From the NCBI RefSeq assembly GCF_028009165.1, contig NC_079241.1, positions 4,278,001 to 4,342,000 of the forward strand: DNA of 64,000 bases. The letters are read 5' to 3'. Position numbers and translations under genes: made by a program. The stretch is from Akanthomyces muscarius. Taxonomy: Eukaryota > Ascomycota > Sordariomycetes > Hypocreales > Cordycipitaceae. Below the pieces are notes generated by a model that was given only the letters and a program-made list of their open reading frames with translations, searched no databases and was not told where the DNA came from. Below, piece by piece: positions 19,225 through 30,769 of this stretch (position 1 is the stretch's first letter; each line of letters begins with the position of its first letter).

Positions 19225-21246
19225 TCAATGCCGTGTCATCCGCAGGTTCCAGGTTAGCTCAGCCTCATCAAGAGCACTTTGGTAACTGGGGCTGAACGGC
19301 TTAGCATTGGCGCTGCAGTGTGTTTCGTCTGCATCAGGGAGGATGCCTTCGAGAATGTATTTTCGGCCAATTGCATCAGTGCAGTCGGATGGGTCGAGGT
19401 GAGAGCCGTGTCCGTACCCATGATGCACAATGAGCCGAGCGTTGTCGCTACCAAAAGCCTCGCGGAGTCGGCGCCCGTGACGCAAGGGGGTGGCTGGATA
19501 ATGAGTCTCGGAGATGAGCAGCAAAGGGTTCTTTAGTGTCTTGCTGAGACCACCTCGGTACACCTCGGCGGGCGTCGGCCAGTACTTGTAGAACTGGCGG
19601 CATGGAAAGACGTAGTAGAAGCGCATATCTCCGGAAATCCAAGAAGCGTGTGTTGCGTTTTGCCATATAGCTTTCCAGAACTCTAGATTCTCGGGCTGAG
19701 GTTGGTCGTAACCCTCGGGGCAAATGACCATGCTAACGAGTTCATCGTTGGCCGGAGGCAGCATCGCTTTGAAGGCAACACCGGGGTCGGTGCTCCACCA
19801 TTCCTTGTTCATTCTTTCCAGCGCCCCGGTTGTGTTTCCTGACTCCAGGTCGGCCAAGAGACCTGCGAGCCGTGGCCACCATGGCGGAACATACATGGAC
19901 TCAAAGATAGTGTCGACGAGGAATCTATACGTGACGAGGCCAGGCCCCGAATCTTCCAAGTAGGCTGGCATGGGCCGTTGAGCCAGAGATGCCATAAGCG
20001 TAGCCATGCGAGCTTCTAGAGACTCCAAAGTCACTACATCTCCTTCCTTCTTTGGCCTGGCCAGCGGACAAGCGTCCGGACCAGCGCTGATACAATTAGC
20101 CAGAAGGCCGTCACACCAAGCATCGGTGACGTTGTCAAAGGTATTGGACGCGAAAGTAGTCACATCCCTGTAATCAGAGAAGAACTCATTGCCGTCAAGA
20201 ATGATTCTGCCGACATGCTCAGGGAACATGCCGGCATATGTCTACGCGATACCCGTGCCGTAGCTGACCATGAAGCCGGTGAGCTCGTCCTCACCAAGCG
20301 CCTGGCGTATATTCTCCAGATCACGAACAACAGAGGCGGTCGTCATGAAGCGCGGCAGGTCGCCGTATTTGAAGAGGCAGTATTGAAACATGGCGTCATT
20401 CATGGCATCGGCAACCCTGAGCTGCTGGAGGGCGCCAGTGTTACCCACGAGCCGTCGATTCTTGCCGGTGAGCATTCTCCAGCGATCTCGGTGCGCATCG
20501 CTAGCAAAGCAGGAAATGGCGGGATACGTCGCATTGACGCCGCGAGGGTCCCAGCCAAGAATGTCCATGGTGCCGTTGCTCCACCGCTTGGAGATGATCT
20601 CGGCATTGCCCCAGACCATGGCCTGGCCGCCGGCCGAAGGACCACCGGGCTCTACCACGAGAGTTCGGGCACTCTTGCACCCGGCGGATGGTGGCGAGTT
20701 CCCGTCAAGCCGTCGAAGTCCTGACACTTAGAATTTCGCGACAGCCTAGCAGGAGATGCGAGTATCTGACTTATTTGTGTAGTCTATGGGAACATCGAGG
20801 TAGCCGCAAAGGAAGATGCCGCGGCCGGCATACGGATCGTTGTTGAAGGTATGGCCGGTCGCCAGTACAGAAGACGCTCCCCAGCTCCAGCTCCCAGGGT
20901 TTGGGTCATGAAGCTCTGCCCAGGATTTCTCCGGGTTGGGGTCGTCAATGGCTGGAGGGCGAGTCTTGTTAGTGCATGGCAGGAAATGGAAAGGGTCCTC
21001 AGACAGAGGGAACTCGCCATAAGCCGGCTTAGTATAGGAATGCAGGCGATTTTGGAATATTTTTGAAACAAAATCGACGAGAAGAACCACAGGGTAGAGG
21101 CAGAAGAGCGCCAGCAACGCAGTAGCGAACCGCCGCTTATTATATGCTCTCGCAGGTGGCTGATGACGATGGTGATATTGTGTACCGCCAGCAGCCTCTG
21201 GCTCTAGCCCATGTTTTTCCATTGCGCGATCGATTCGACTGTGCAA
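19225..21246 (-). pseudogene. TAP-type alpha/beta hydrolase (tripeptidyl aminopeptidase-like), three in-frame stops
   Basis: One uninterrupted reading frame of 674 codons would encode a membrane-anchored alpha/beta hydrolase of the tripeptidyl-aminopeptidase type, with an N-terminal transmembrane helix (FATALLALFCLYPVVLLVDF). It is broken by TAG at 20746-20748, TAA at 20728-20730 and TAG at 20242-20244. No frameshift is needed, and no acceptable GT-AG intron removes these stops; the flanking family segments (EPGGPSAGG oxyanion region, DILGWDPRGVN, then TYAGMFPEHVGR) run straight on in the same frame. Each stop is one C-to-T change from a Gln codon. The nucleophile motif reads MVSYG rather than GxSxG, and the Asp of the C-terminal 'DPxTPL' motif appears as Tyr (THYPATPL); the His motif GYGHGS remains. 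Both the stops and the altered active site indicate a dead gene. Confidence 0.85.
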
Positions 21247-21585
21247 ACTCTACGATAAAGAATCGCGCAGCTGCGAGGCTCGCGCCAACGTTTCTACCTT
21301 TTGTACATGCTGAGCTGATATGGCGAGGCTACCTAGCGCTGAAGCTATACCCTGAGAGGCAGCTGCCAATGCCGGGACGCGCAATTCGGACGAGCCACTT
21401 TGGAGCGCTTTACAGCGCTGCTGGCAGCCACTCAGGGCGCCGTACCCGTACCTTACACTATGGTAGCGCAGCTACTACCTAATGCCAGTATAAGAATACA
21501 TCCCCCGCTTCAGCGTCAGATAGACTTAATCAAGACATCTCATCATAGTGTCTCGGCGCTTTGTCTGCCCATCGAAAATTTGTAC
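21247..21585. promoter_or_regulatory. Divergent promoter of the two peptidase genes
   Basis: 339 bp between the TAP-type pseudogene (minus) and the S9 peptidase (plus). The plus-strand frame is open from 21400, but that extension looks non-coding. No element recognised. Confidence 0.5.
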
Positions 21586-23651
21586 ATGATGGTCATCAAA
21601 AAGGTCACACCTTATGGAGAGTGGGAATCTCCCATCTCCATTGAGTCGGTCGCTTCTGGCGCGCGAAGCCTTACAGCTCCCCGTGTCTGCGTGAGTTTCG
21701 CTGCTCGATGGTCCGAATCGAATGATCTAACGTACCGCAGAGCAAGACTGGTCGAGTCTTTTTCCTGGAAGGCGATGGGGCCGGAAGAACCGCCATCATG
21801 GAAATGACTACGGATGGTGCCGTTGACATTTTGCCAAAGGAATGCAGCGTGGGCAACATCGTGTACGAATACGGTGTCCAGGCGCTCCAGATTCTCCCCG
21901 ACGGCCGCCTCATTTTTTCCAATCAAGACAATACTGTCAGGATTCTGGATCCGAGCACATCTCAAGTGAGGACCATAATCGAGGATTCTTCGATTCTGCG
22001 ATATGGCTCCTTCACGGCACACAAGACCTCACCGTGGGTACTAGCAATTCAGGAGGACCACACCAACAATACTCCATATGGTATCGAAAATTACATCGCT
22101 GCCATCAATGTCGAAACAGGCAGTGTGAAGCGCGTCATCTCTGGCGCAGATTTCTACTACCAGCCTCGATTCAACGACGATGGCACACGCCTTGTCTGGC
22201 TGGAGTGGAACCACCCCGAGATGCTCTTCGATATGGCTAAGCTGTACAGCGCTGATTGGGACAGCGAAAGCGCCACAGTAGAAAGATCAACTATTGTAGC
22301 AGGAGGAAATTTCCAAGGCGTATGTGAGCCGCACTGGGGTCCCGATGGTGCTCTGTACTTTTCGAAAGAGACTGGCGGTCACCGGCAACTCTTCAAAATT
22401 GCGCCCGAAGGTGGCAAGCCTGTGCACATTGCCTTTCTTGGGTTGACGAGATTCGATTTGGGTGAATCTTCTCTATTTGAATCAAGGTCTGTCTCTTCCC
22501 AGAGCTATCACTGAATTTGAACAATGCATGCTAACTGTTAAAGTCGGACGTATGTGCCACTGTCCAGTCGGCATCTGCTCGCGACCGCAGTTTCCAACGG
22601 CAAATGCCGACTCTTGTGCATTGATCTCGAACAGGAAACATGGAAACAAGTTGCGCAGGATCAAGATATATCTGCACTCAACGCAGATTGCATATCAAGA
22701 ATTGACGAGTCATCTGCCTTGGTTGTAGCAAAAGGGCCGACGACGTCCAACTCGCTCTTCAAAATCGACATTCACAATCCTAAAAAAGACAAGCTGCTTC
22801 GCACAGCCGGGCTTTCTGGCTCCGACTTTGCAGATGGATTGTTGTCCGTTCCGGAGCATATTACAATCCCGTCGCGTAGCGAACCTCGGCAAACCCACGG
22901 AATCTTGTTCATGCCGCGCAACAATAAATACACCGCAAAAGAGGGAGAATTGCCACCGCTCATCGTCTTTTCCCACGGTGGCCCTACTGGAATGGCGAAC
23001 AGTGCCCTCAATCTGCGGGCTCAATATTTCACCTCGCGTGGATATGCTTTCCTGACCGTGAATTATGCCGGCTCGACGGGCTACGGCAATGCATACCGTC
23101 GATACTTGTATGGCCGATGGGGGGTGTCGGACACAAATGACGTTGCTGATTTCGCAGCGCACTTGGTCGAGACAGGTCGCGTCCGCCTAGGGGCGGTTGG
23201 TATCACTGGCGGTAGTGCAGGTGGTTACAACACTCTGCAGGCGTTGACTCAGTATCCCACAACCTTTGCTGGTGGCGTATGCGCGTGTGGCATCAGTGAT
23301 CTCATACAATTTGATGATCACACGCACAAGCTGGAATCGGACTATGCAGCCGCGCTGCTGCTTCCCGAGGGAACTCCGGAGGATGACAAGGTCCGCATCT
23401 ACAAGGATCGTAGTGCGCGGTACCATGCGGACAAGATCCAGTCACCTCTGCTTCTCGTTCACGGCGTCGCAGACCCTGTCGTGCCAGTTGTGCAGGCGAG
23501 AATTATTCACGACATTGTCAAGAAGAAAGGCGGCGATGTCAAGCTCGTAGAGATACCGGATGAGGGCCACATGCTCAGCAAGCCTGACACTGTCAGGAAA
23601 TACCTTGCCGAGGAAGAAGCGTGGTGGAGGAAGACGTTGCTCAAGCTTTGA
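21586..23651 (+). CDS. S9 family prolyl-oligopeptidase-like / acylaminoacyl peptidase
   Basis: Three exons, 21586..21690, 21741..22486 and 22544..23651, giving 652 residues. Introns have GTGAGT/CGCAG and GTCTGT/AAAG ends, the second with a GCTAAC branch site. The start is placed at MMVIKKVTPYGEWESPIS, where the family's N-terminus begins; an upstream in-frame ATG at 21400 is less likely. An N-terminal beta-propeller (to about 380) is followed by an alpha/beta hydrolase domain: FSHGGPTGM, NYAGSTGYGNAYR, GITGGSAGGYNT with Ser near 507, GVADPVVPV with Asp near 594, and DEGHML with His near 624. No signal peptide, so it is cytosolic and probably trims short peptides or acyl-peptides. It is divergent from the dead TAP-type peptidase. 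Confidence 0.92.
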
Positions 23652-24467
23652 AAAAAAGTTCGGCGAACAAGGCCGGTCGCGGAATTCTGCCATTTTAGTA
23701 GATGTTCTTTGCAGTATTTACTAATTAGGGTTACAAAGCTGTCTTTTTTGAGCACAAGCTCGCAACAGTGTAGGTGTTATGTGAGGAAAAGATTACTATT
23801 GCTAGCATAATGGTTGCAGGCGTTGGTGGACCGGAGTGGAGGTAATAAAGCGCGTCCTAGATGAGGCTAGATTCGAGAGGCTCCGAAGTGCGGTGTGCGC
23901 CGGCCTCCTTGACGAGCAGTCGCGTCATGGGCAGCCAATGAATTGGCCGCTTGCCTTCGCCAACAGGCCTCTTCCGGATACAAGGACCCTCCGTTACAAG
24001 GGCCACTGGCCAGTAGAAAACTGCCCCTACCTGCAGCGGGAGTCTGCCGTGGTGTGCCTGGAACCCGCCTTACGCCGCTAGAGTTCGTGTAAGAACTAAC
24101 ACGGGTTGCTTACGGGCACCGCCCAAATCTGACCGACTGCGCAGCGCTGTCCGGCACTGGCTTCCGATGCCCACACGTGGGATGACCCGAGAGAACCGCA
24201 GGCCATCCGAAAGGCGAAACTGCTGCTCTCAGTCTACTTATAAGGCGGCTAGTCGCCGAACTCCTAGTGCCGGCGCTCATCGTCGAAACTGTCGGGTGAA
24301 TTTAGCTTGAAGCTGCCGTGTCACGCAAGAATAGATGTCAGGCACCCAGCCGAGGCCAAGTTAACTTGAATTGACAATTTTCTTCATCTCTTCACAACTC
24401 TGAAAGTTTCTTTTGTCTTATTCTTCTTGCTGATTATAAGCTGTAAAGACGTTAACAGACCAGAACC
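23652..24467. other. Intergenic region
   Basis: 3' flank of the S9 peptidase and the promoter of the amine oxidase. An 81-codon frame at 23836-24081 has no recognisable feature. CT-rich sequence (TTTCTTCATCTCTTCACAAC) precedes the next start. Confidence 0.6.
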
Positions 24468-25892
24468 ATGACGCAATTGGCACAAGAGAACCTAGCCGGC
24501 ACCCAGTCTCGCTCCGCAGACGTGCTTGTTGTTGGTGCTGGTGTAAGTGGTCTGCAGACCGCCCGCAAGCTCCAACAATCCGGTATTTCTTGCCTTGTCC
24601 TCGAAGCATCCGGCCATGTCGGCGGCCAGGCATTTACCAGCGACAACTTCAATGAAAAAAACCATCCACGCACGCATGCTCTTGCCACAGAGTTTGGCTT
24701 AATCGACGAGCCACGCCAGATGCAGGGCAAGACTACGCTAGAGGGCTTTGAAGCCTTCGAATCCCATGAACAGCCCGCTGTGAGTAGACAACAAGAATGA
24801 ACTTGATTCGTAAATTCTGACGGAAACATCTCTTAGCTTAATGCTGGAGACGCAGCCTCGCTTTTCCAAATCAAGGCTATCCTCGACACCCTATCGCTGC
24901 GACCAGATGCTTCCCGGACAGACACGACAGTTGAAGAGCTCGTTTCCTCGTACGGTGCAACGGATACCGTGAAGAAGCTGGCTAATCTGTGGACTCGCAC
25001 CATTTTCGGTCTTTCCTCCCACAACGTCAGCGCATCTCAGTTTTTGTCCCATTGTGCCTCGTGCGGCGGACTCCTCGCAGTTCTCGACAACATCAATGGC
25101 TCCAGCGACGACTTTGCTATCAATGAGTCTTTGCATCAGGTGGCAACTGCAGTTGCTCAGCGCCTCAATGCAGGTACTATCCAGCTGCATCAAAAGGTCA
25201 CCCATATCGAGCATACGAGCAAAAACTGTACAGTTCGCACAGAGTCTGGCGACGTCTTCCATGGCACCAAGGTTGTGCTTGCTGGTTCTCTGGCCTTGTG
25301 TGAAAGCCTTCAAATAGAGCCGAGCATTGTGGCGGCAGCCCAGTGGGAGGAAATGCGAGACGAGCAGGGTTTCAGCACCACTGTGGATGTGGTCTTTGAC
25401 CATCCCTGGTGGCAGCAGCGAGGCCTGTCCGGCTACGCCCAGGGCCTGACCGGACCTGTCGCTCAGGTGCGCCCTTCCGGCATCGAGATTGACGGTCTCT
25501 ACTCGCTCTCTTGTCAAGTCTCCGGCGAGCAAGCCCGAGGCATGTGGCTGTGGCTCATGTCGGAGGAGGAGCGGGAGACGCTCATCATGCAGCATCTCGG
25601 CGCCGTCTTTGGCGGCGGCATCCCGCGCGCTGTTCAAATTATTGAGCAGGACGAAAGCCCGCTGGTTAGTGGCCAACAGTGCCTAAACATTGCCGGAGAG
25701 AATGCCGCCGGCGGCGCCACTGGCTTGAATATGTGGGCTCCAGAGGGCAGCATTCACTTTACCGGCGCGGAAACAAGCAATGTTTGGAGAGGACACATGG
25801 AGGGCGCGTTAGAGGCTGGAGAAAGAGCGGCAACTGAAGTCATGGCTGTTCTCGGCACTTCAAATGTCATTGGATTGGCTCCCCGCCTATAG
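24468..25892 (+). CDS. Divergent flavin-containing amine oxidase
   Basis: Two exons, 24468..24779 and 24837..25892 (GTGAGT donor, CTTAG acceptor), 455 residues. The FAD-binding Rossmann motif is [21 protein letters not shown] (about 20-40). The C-terminal FAD contact is [20 protein letters not shown] (about 415). A central [14 protein letters not shown] matches the fungal monoamine oxidase group. It should oxidise an amine to an aldehyde with H2O2 release; the substrate is unknown. Several family landmarks are altered: the GGR after the Rossmann fold reads GGQ, the 'DLGAAW' stretch before the NxxN is absent, leaving the N-terminal half about 20 residues short, and the usual EQxW is EQDE. Activity is therefore less certain than fold. 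No signal peptide or peroxisomal signal (ends APRL). Confidence 0.85.
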
Positions 25893-26664
25893 AGCCAGGC
25901 CGGAAGAATCCAGTGAGGCAAATTAAACGGATCTAGAGACTTGATACTTATTTGTACACTGGGTTAACAAGGAATTATAGATCATCTTTAGACGTAGGAA
26001 CGGCAATGTTATACATGTTACAGCTGCGCAATGTTTTCTTATTCTTCTGGTATTGTTGGTTTTGCGTCTGCCGACGGTGTTAATGGTGGCGCGGGTTGTG
26101 GGCGCACTTCAGTCTTCACATGAAGTGGCACCCTAAAAGTCGTATGAAAAAACTCTAAACAAAAGGCTTAAAAGACGCAATCTAGTTTTATCAGCTATAC
26201 GTTGTACTACAAGAAGATAATCTGAAAATAATCATGACGAGCCGAAGGGACAGTGTGTGCTCGCGTCTACTTCAACAACAAGAGGTATATATGTGTCGGG
26301 AATAAAACGTAGACACGCTTGGAAACATCAGGGGATGAAAGGCTACAAGACTTCCTAAACAAGAACCATTTCCAATCTATCAAGATATTGGGATAATTGA
26401 ATCCTGTCACTGGTGGGTAATTGAAGCTCCGTACAGGGATATCCGTCGGTTCCCCCACGCTCTTCCCCTCCCCCACAATCGAATGCCGGCACCGCCAAGC
26501 TAGTTTGAGTCTAGATCCTCTTTCCAAAGACCATCGGCTATTGATCACACGCGGCACTTGACTCTAGATAACGATGAGCTGAGCTGCTTCCCTCTCACTC
26601 TAACCCAAGTCTTCGATTCCATCGTTGTACTTCACATACCAGCCTCGAAACTCGGAACGGCAAA
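25893..26664. other. Intergenic region
   Basis: 3' flank of the amine oxidase and promoter of the MFS gene; AT-rich between 25.9 and 26.3 kb. No gene or repeat recognised. Confidence 0.6.
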
Positions 26665-28398
26665 ATGACTGGGACAGACGCAAAGCAGGATCACGACGTC
26701 GCCCATCTCGAGAGACGCGGATCAGACAGTGCAGACGGGCTTCCCGTGGCCAAACAGCAAATTAACCAAGACCAACCCGACATTTACATTGAGGCGCTCG
26801 CGCGATATCCCAACGATGAGTCGATTGATGCAGCGGATGAGAAGCGCTTGGTGCACAAGCTGGACATGCGCATCCTGCCTCTCCTAGGCATTTGCTACTT
26901 CTTTTATTACGTCGACAAGACAACACTGTATGACAGTCAAATTCAAACTGACCACACAACTCTCGAGGCTGACTTGCTGGGCTAGATCGTACGCGGCCAT
27001 TTTCGGCATCAAAGATTCGCTACACCTGGGAAAGTCGGAGTACTCGTGGCTATCCAGCAGCTTCTATTTTGGCTGGCTGATCTGGGCGATCCCTTCCAAT
27101 CTCATCATGCAGCGAAGCCCCGTGGCGACATATCTGTCATTCAACATCTTCATGTGGGGAGCGCTGCTGATGGCGCAGGCGGCGGCGCACAACTTTGCCG
27201 GGCTCGTCGCGCTGCGCATCCTGTCGGGCGCGTTCGAGGCGATTGCGGACCCTGCATTTATGCTCATCACATCCATGTACTACACGCGCGAGGAGCAGCC
27301 GATGAGGATTTCGGCGTGGTACATGTGGAACGGCATTGGTGTCGCCGGCGGAGGTCTCATCGGTAAGCGCATGGCTGATGATAAAATCTCGAGAGATGTT
27401 ATTCTAACCTCTATATATGCAGGCTACGGAATCGGCCAGATTCAAGGCGCGTTGGTCTCGTGGCGCTATGAATTCATCATTGTCGGTGCCTTCTGCGCGT
27501 CCTGGGCCATTGTCTTGTTCATCGCTCTGCCAAACTCGCCGCGCACCATCTGGGGCTTCACGCATGAGGATAAGCTCATCATGATTGCGCGCGTGCGCCG
27601 CAATCAAACTGGCATTGAACAGCGCCGCATAAACTGGAAGCAGATTAAAGAGGCATACCTCGACTACAAGACGTGGCTCTTCACCTTGCTCGGGTTCGTC
27701 GCCAATATTCCCAACGGTGGCATCTCCAACTTCTCGACACTCGTCATCAAAGGCCTTGGTTTTGATACGGAGGAAACGGCACTGCTGGGCATCCCGCAGG
27801 GTGTGCTGGTCGTCATCTGGATTGGTCTTGGAGCGCTGGCAAACAAATACATGCCGGCCAACAGCCGAACGATTGTGTGCATCATATTTATGATGCCTAC
27901 GATTGCCGGCGCATTGGGGTTCCTTCTTGCGCCGCACGATGCCTATGTTGGGCGCTTGATCTGCTTGTAAGTCCTCTGCTGTCTGTGCATGGTGATTTTT
28001 GGCTAACCCTCAGCAGCTACCTCACTGGCTCATACCAGGCCGCATTCGTCATTTCTCTTTCCCTCATCACTTCCAACACAGGCGGGCAGTCGAAAAAGAT
28101 GATTGTGTCTGGCATGATTTGGTTTGGTGCATGCATCGGCAACATCATCAGCCCCTTCTTCTACAAGGACGACCAGGCGCCGTCGTACCAGCTGGGGATT
28201 GGATCACTCTTGACGGCAAACTGTATTGAGGTTCTCTTGTTCTTTGTCTTCCGTTATGCATTCAAGTGGGAGAATAGAAAGAAGGAGAAACTACGCGCTG
28301 CAATGCAGGAAACCAGTGAAGGGGTCGCAGCTCTGAATGAGACTGCGTTTACGGATATGACGGACAAGGAGAACCCCAATTTTGTCTATGTTTACTAG
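26665..28398 (+). CDS. MFS transporter, Dal5/anion:cation symporter type
   Basis: Four exons, 26665..26927, 26986..27362, 27423..27966 and 28017..28398, giving 521 residues. All introns are GT-AG. The layout is an acidic cytosolic N-terminus (about 70 residues), then 12 predicted membrane helices, beginning LDMRILPLLGICYFFYYVDK. That segment and the helix 4-5 region (ALRILSGAFEAIADPAFMLITSMYY) are typical of the allantoate permease/Dal5 group, which imports organic anions such as allantoate, ureidosuccinate, nicotinate or small peptides. The substrate is unknown. It is convergent with the class II aldolase and follows the amine oxidase, so uptake and breakdown of one nitrogen source is conceivable, but that is inference. 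The C-terminus is acidic and ends VYVY. Confidence 0.9.
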
Positions 28399-28481
28399 AA
28401 AGTACTAAGAATCACGCCATTTCCAACTCGAGCGAGCCTTTCACTGGTAGTTCATCTTGTATAAAAGCTTTGACGAGAATA

Positions 28482-29613
28482 TTAATGCTTTCCAGGGTCT
28501 ATGCCACCATCCAGCTCGCCGTTGGACATGGCAACTTCATATTGAAATTCGGGCTGAAACTCGGTATAAAGCGTCTCCTGGATCCTGTCAGTATAGCATC
28601 TACGTAGGCGAAATGGAGACACCTTACCGCATTCCCCTCATACTTGTACGTGTATGCTGCTTCCTCGTCACTAATGTGCTTCTTTTCGAGACCAGTAGCT
28701 TCCACCATCAACTGAATCTCGCATGACCTCTCCATGATAGTATACAAGTATGCTGCTTCGTCAACCGTGCCGCCGGCAGTCAAGAGGCCGTGGTTTTGCA
28801 AAATCACGGCGCGGTGCTCGGGCCCCAGAGACTCGGCGATGCGCACACCTTCTTCATCTTGCAGCGCGACACCGCCATAGCTGGAATACACGCTGTGGTT
28901 GTTCCAGAAGCGGCATGCATCTTGGTTGATGATGTCAAGAGGCCGTCCAAAGGCAGACCATGCCTTGCCGTACTTGGAATGTGCATGGCATGCTGCGTCA
29001 ACGTCTGGGCGGGCCTTGTGGACGGCGGAGTGAATCATGAAACCGGCGGCGTTGACAGCAGTTCGGTTTCCGCCAATGACTTGGCCATTTTCATCTATGT
29101 GCACCATGTCACTAGCCTTTAAGAGACCGAAATGAACACCCATTCTAAGAATACTGTCAGCATATCGCAGCTCGTCGAGCCCTTTTCTCTCGTGACTACG
29201 TACGGATTGATCCAAAAAGTGTCGCGGTCGACCGGATCTCTCACGCTGATGTGCCCACTAGCACCTTCTGTGAAGCCCATTCGGGCAAAGACGCGGAATG
29301 CGCCCGCCATGTGCTCAAGCTGCCATTGCCTCTTGGCATACGGATCCGTAAAGTGAGGAATACCGGGATACTCGTAGCCTCCGGTGGCCACAGCAGTAAA
29401 ACTCTTGTCCGACTGACCGCCGCTACCATTTCTGGCAACCGTCCGCGTCGTGGAGAATGGTGACCGAAGCAATGCGCTGGAAGTACGGCGTACTTCCGAC
29501 GGCGCTGCACTCAGCTGCCGGGGATTGGCTACCGCCGCATTGCCGGTAAAGCCGCGTGCTAAGTATAGGCTGGGTAGTGCGGAGGAGCCGCGCTGCGTTA
29601 TTCGAACTGCCAT
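28482..29613 (-). CDS. Class II aldolase/adducin domain protein
   Basis: Three exons on the minus strand, 29613..29204, 29144..28628 and 28577..28482, giving 340 residues. The first intron uses donor GTACGT, which makes the joint WINPMGVHFGLL; the last has acceptor CCAG before GAGACGCTT. The class II aldolase/adducin domain covers about 95-310: FTEGASGHISVRDP, then ACHAHSKYGKAW with two zinc-site His near 190, and ILQNHGLLTAGG with the third His near 256. Members include fuculose-phosphate aldolase-like enzymes and adducin-type proteins; the fungal group is uncharacterised. The N-terminal 70 residues are basic and rich in Ser, Ala and Arg (MAVRITQRGSSALPSLYLAR), like a mitochondrial presequence. 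The gene ends very close to the convergent MFS gene. Confidence 0.9.
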
Positions 29614-30769
29614 TTTGCCACTGCCGTCTTTGTGGTTGTTTCTTTTTTTCTTCAGCCAGCGAACTTGTGTATATACATCACCCCCCTGGCGACGCCCTCC
29701 AACTCATCAGCTATTGACAAGCAGAGCGCCCTATTTCCCCGCACTCTTCCCCATCCTAACAGTCTCCATAGGGCGCAAGTGGATCGCGTGGGGGTGTACC
29801 GCTGGAAAGGCTGCACTCTTTTCAATCATCTCCGGTTTCACTTTTGGTAGGTCGATCAAGAGCCGTGGCGTTGACGCCTCTGTGAGACTAAACAGTCGTC
29901 GTCAATTCGGTGCTACATCTGGCACCGATGCGGCTTCTGGCAACGACTTCACACTCTACCGCAGACGCGAAGGGTCAGTTAATGTGTCACCCCAAACATT
30001 GCTGGTTTTCGTTGGAAATGACACCCCAGATCTGGGAAACCTCTTTGCTGTAATAAACGCTATATTATGTTTATAGCCAAGTATATGAACACGGACTGCA
30101 GAATTAGCTGCCGACGGTCCGCCACCATACAATGTGGCGCCGTAGCCAGCTCAAGTCCGTTCATTTAAATCACTCCGTTGCGAACAGCGCATTCATACAC
30201 GCAGAGGCTTTTGTCACAGGGAACTGCCGACACGGGTGGCTAAGTTATATCAACTTCAAATTGTGAGTCCGGACAAATTTCGGTCTTGGCCGAAACGGCG
30301 ACACCAACGCCAACGGTTGTGTCTTGGTCGTATTGCTCCGACACTAGCATGTAAGGGCGGACAGCAATGGTGTGGATGGTGCATATCAAGGCTGCATTTG
30401 AGTGCAATGTGTACTGATCCGCATGATCAGCTGCCTGTCGCACTAAGAACTGGCGCTTGGCCGTCAAATTCCACTGTTGACCACAGAAGGGAGGGACCCT
30501 TTGCTGCCAAGAAGTCCCAGTTGCATGGCAAGCACGGGTCGGTAAACCCTCACAACAAGTCCTAAATGCCCAGACTTGCCAAGATGGCCCATTGTGTCCG
30601 ACAGCCTTATTGATAGCAGCACGCCCAGGTGCGAATAAAGTAGAATATATTAAAATCATGCCTGAAGATGAAATGCATATCGTAGTTGTCGTAAGTCATA
30701 ACTTAAACCGGATTGTTGGCGCAAATGTAGTCATAGCTGCCTGAAGTCGGTCGTCCCAACAAAACCCAC
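29614..30769. other. Intergenic region
   Basis: 1.16 kb with the promoter of the class II aldolase on the left and the 3' flank of the sulfate permease on the right. Short frames on both strands show no domain features. Confidence 0.6.
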
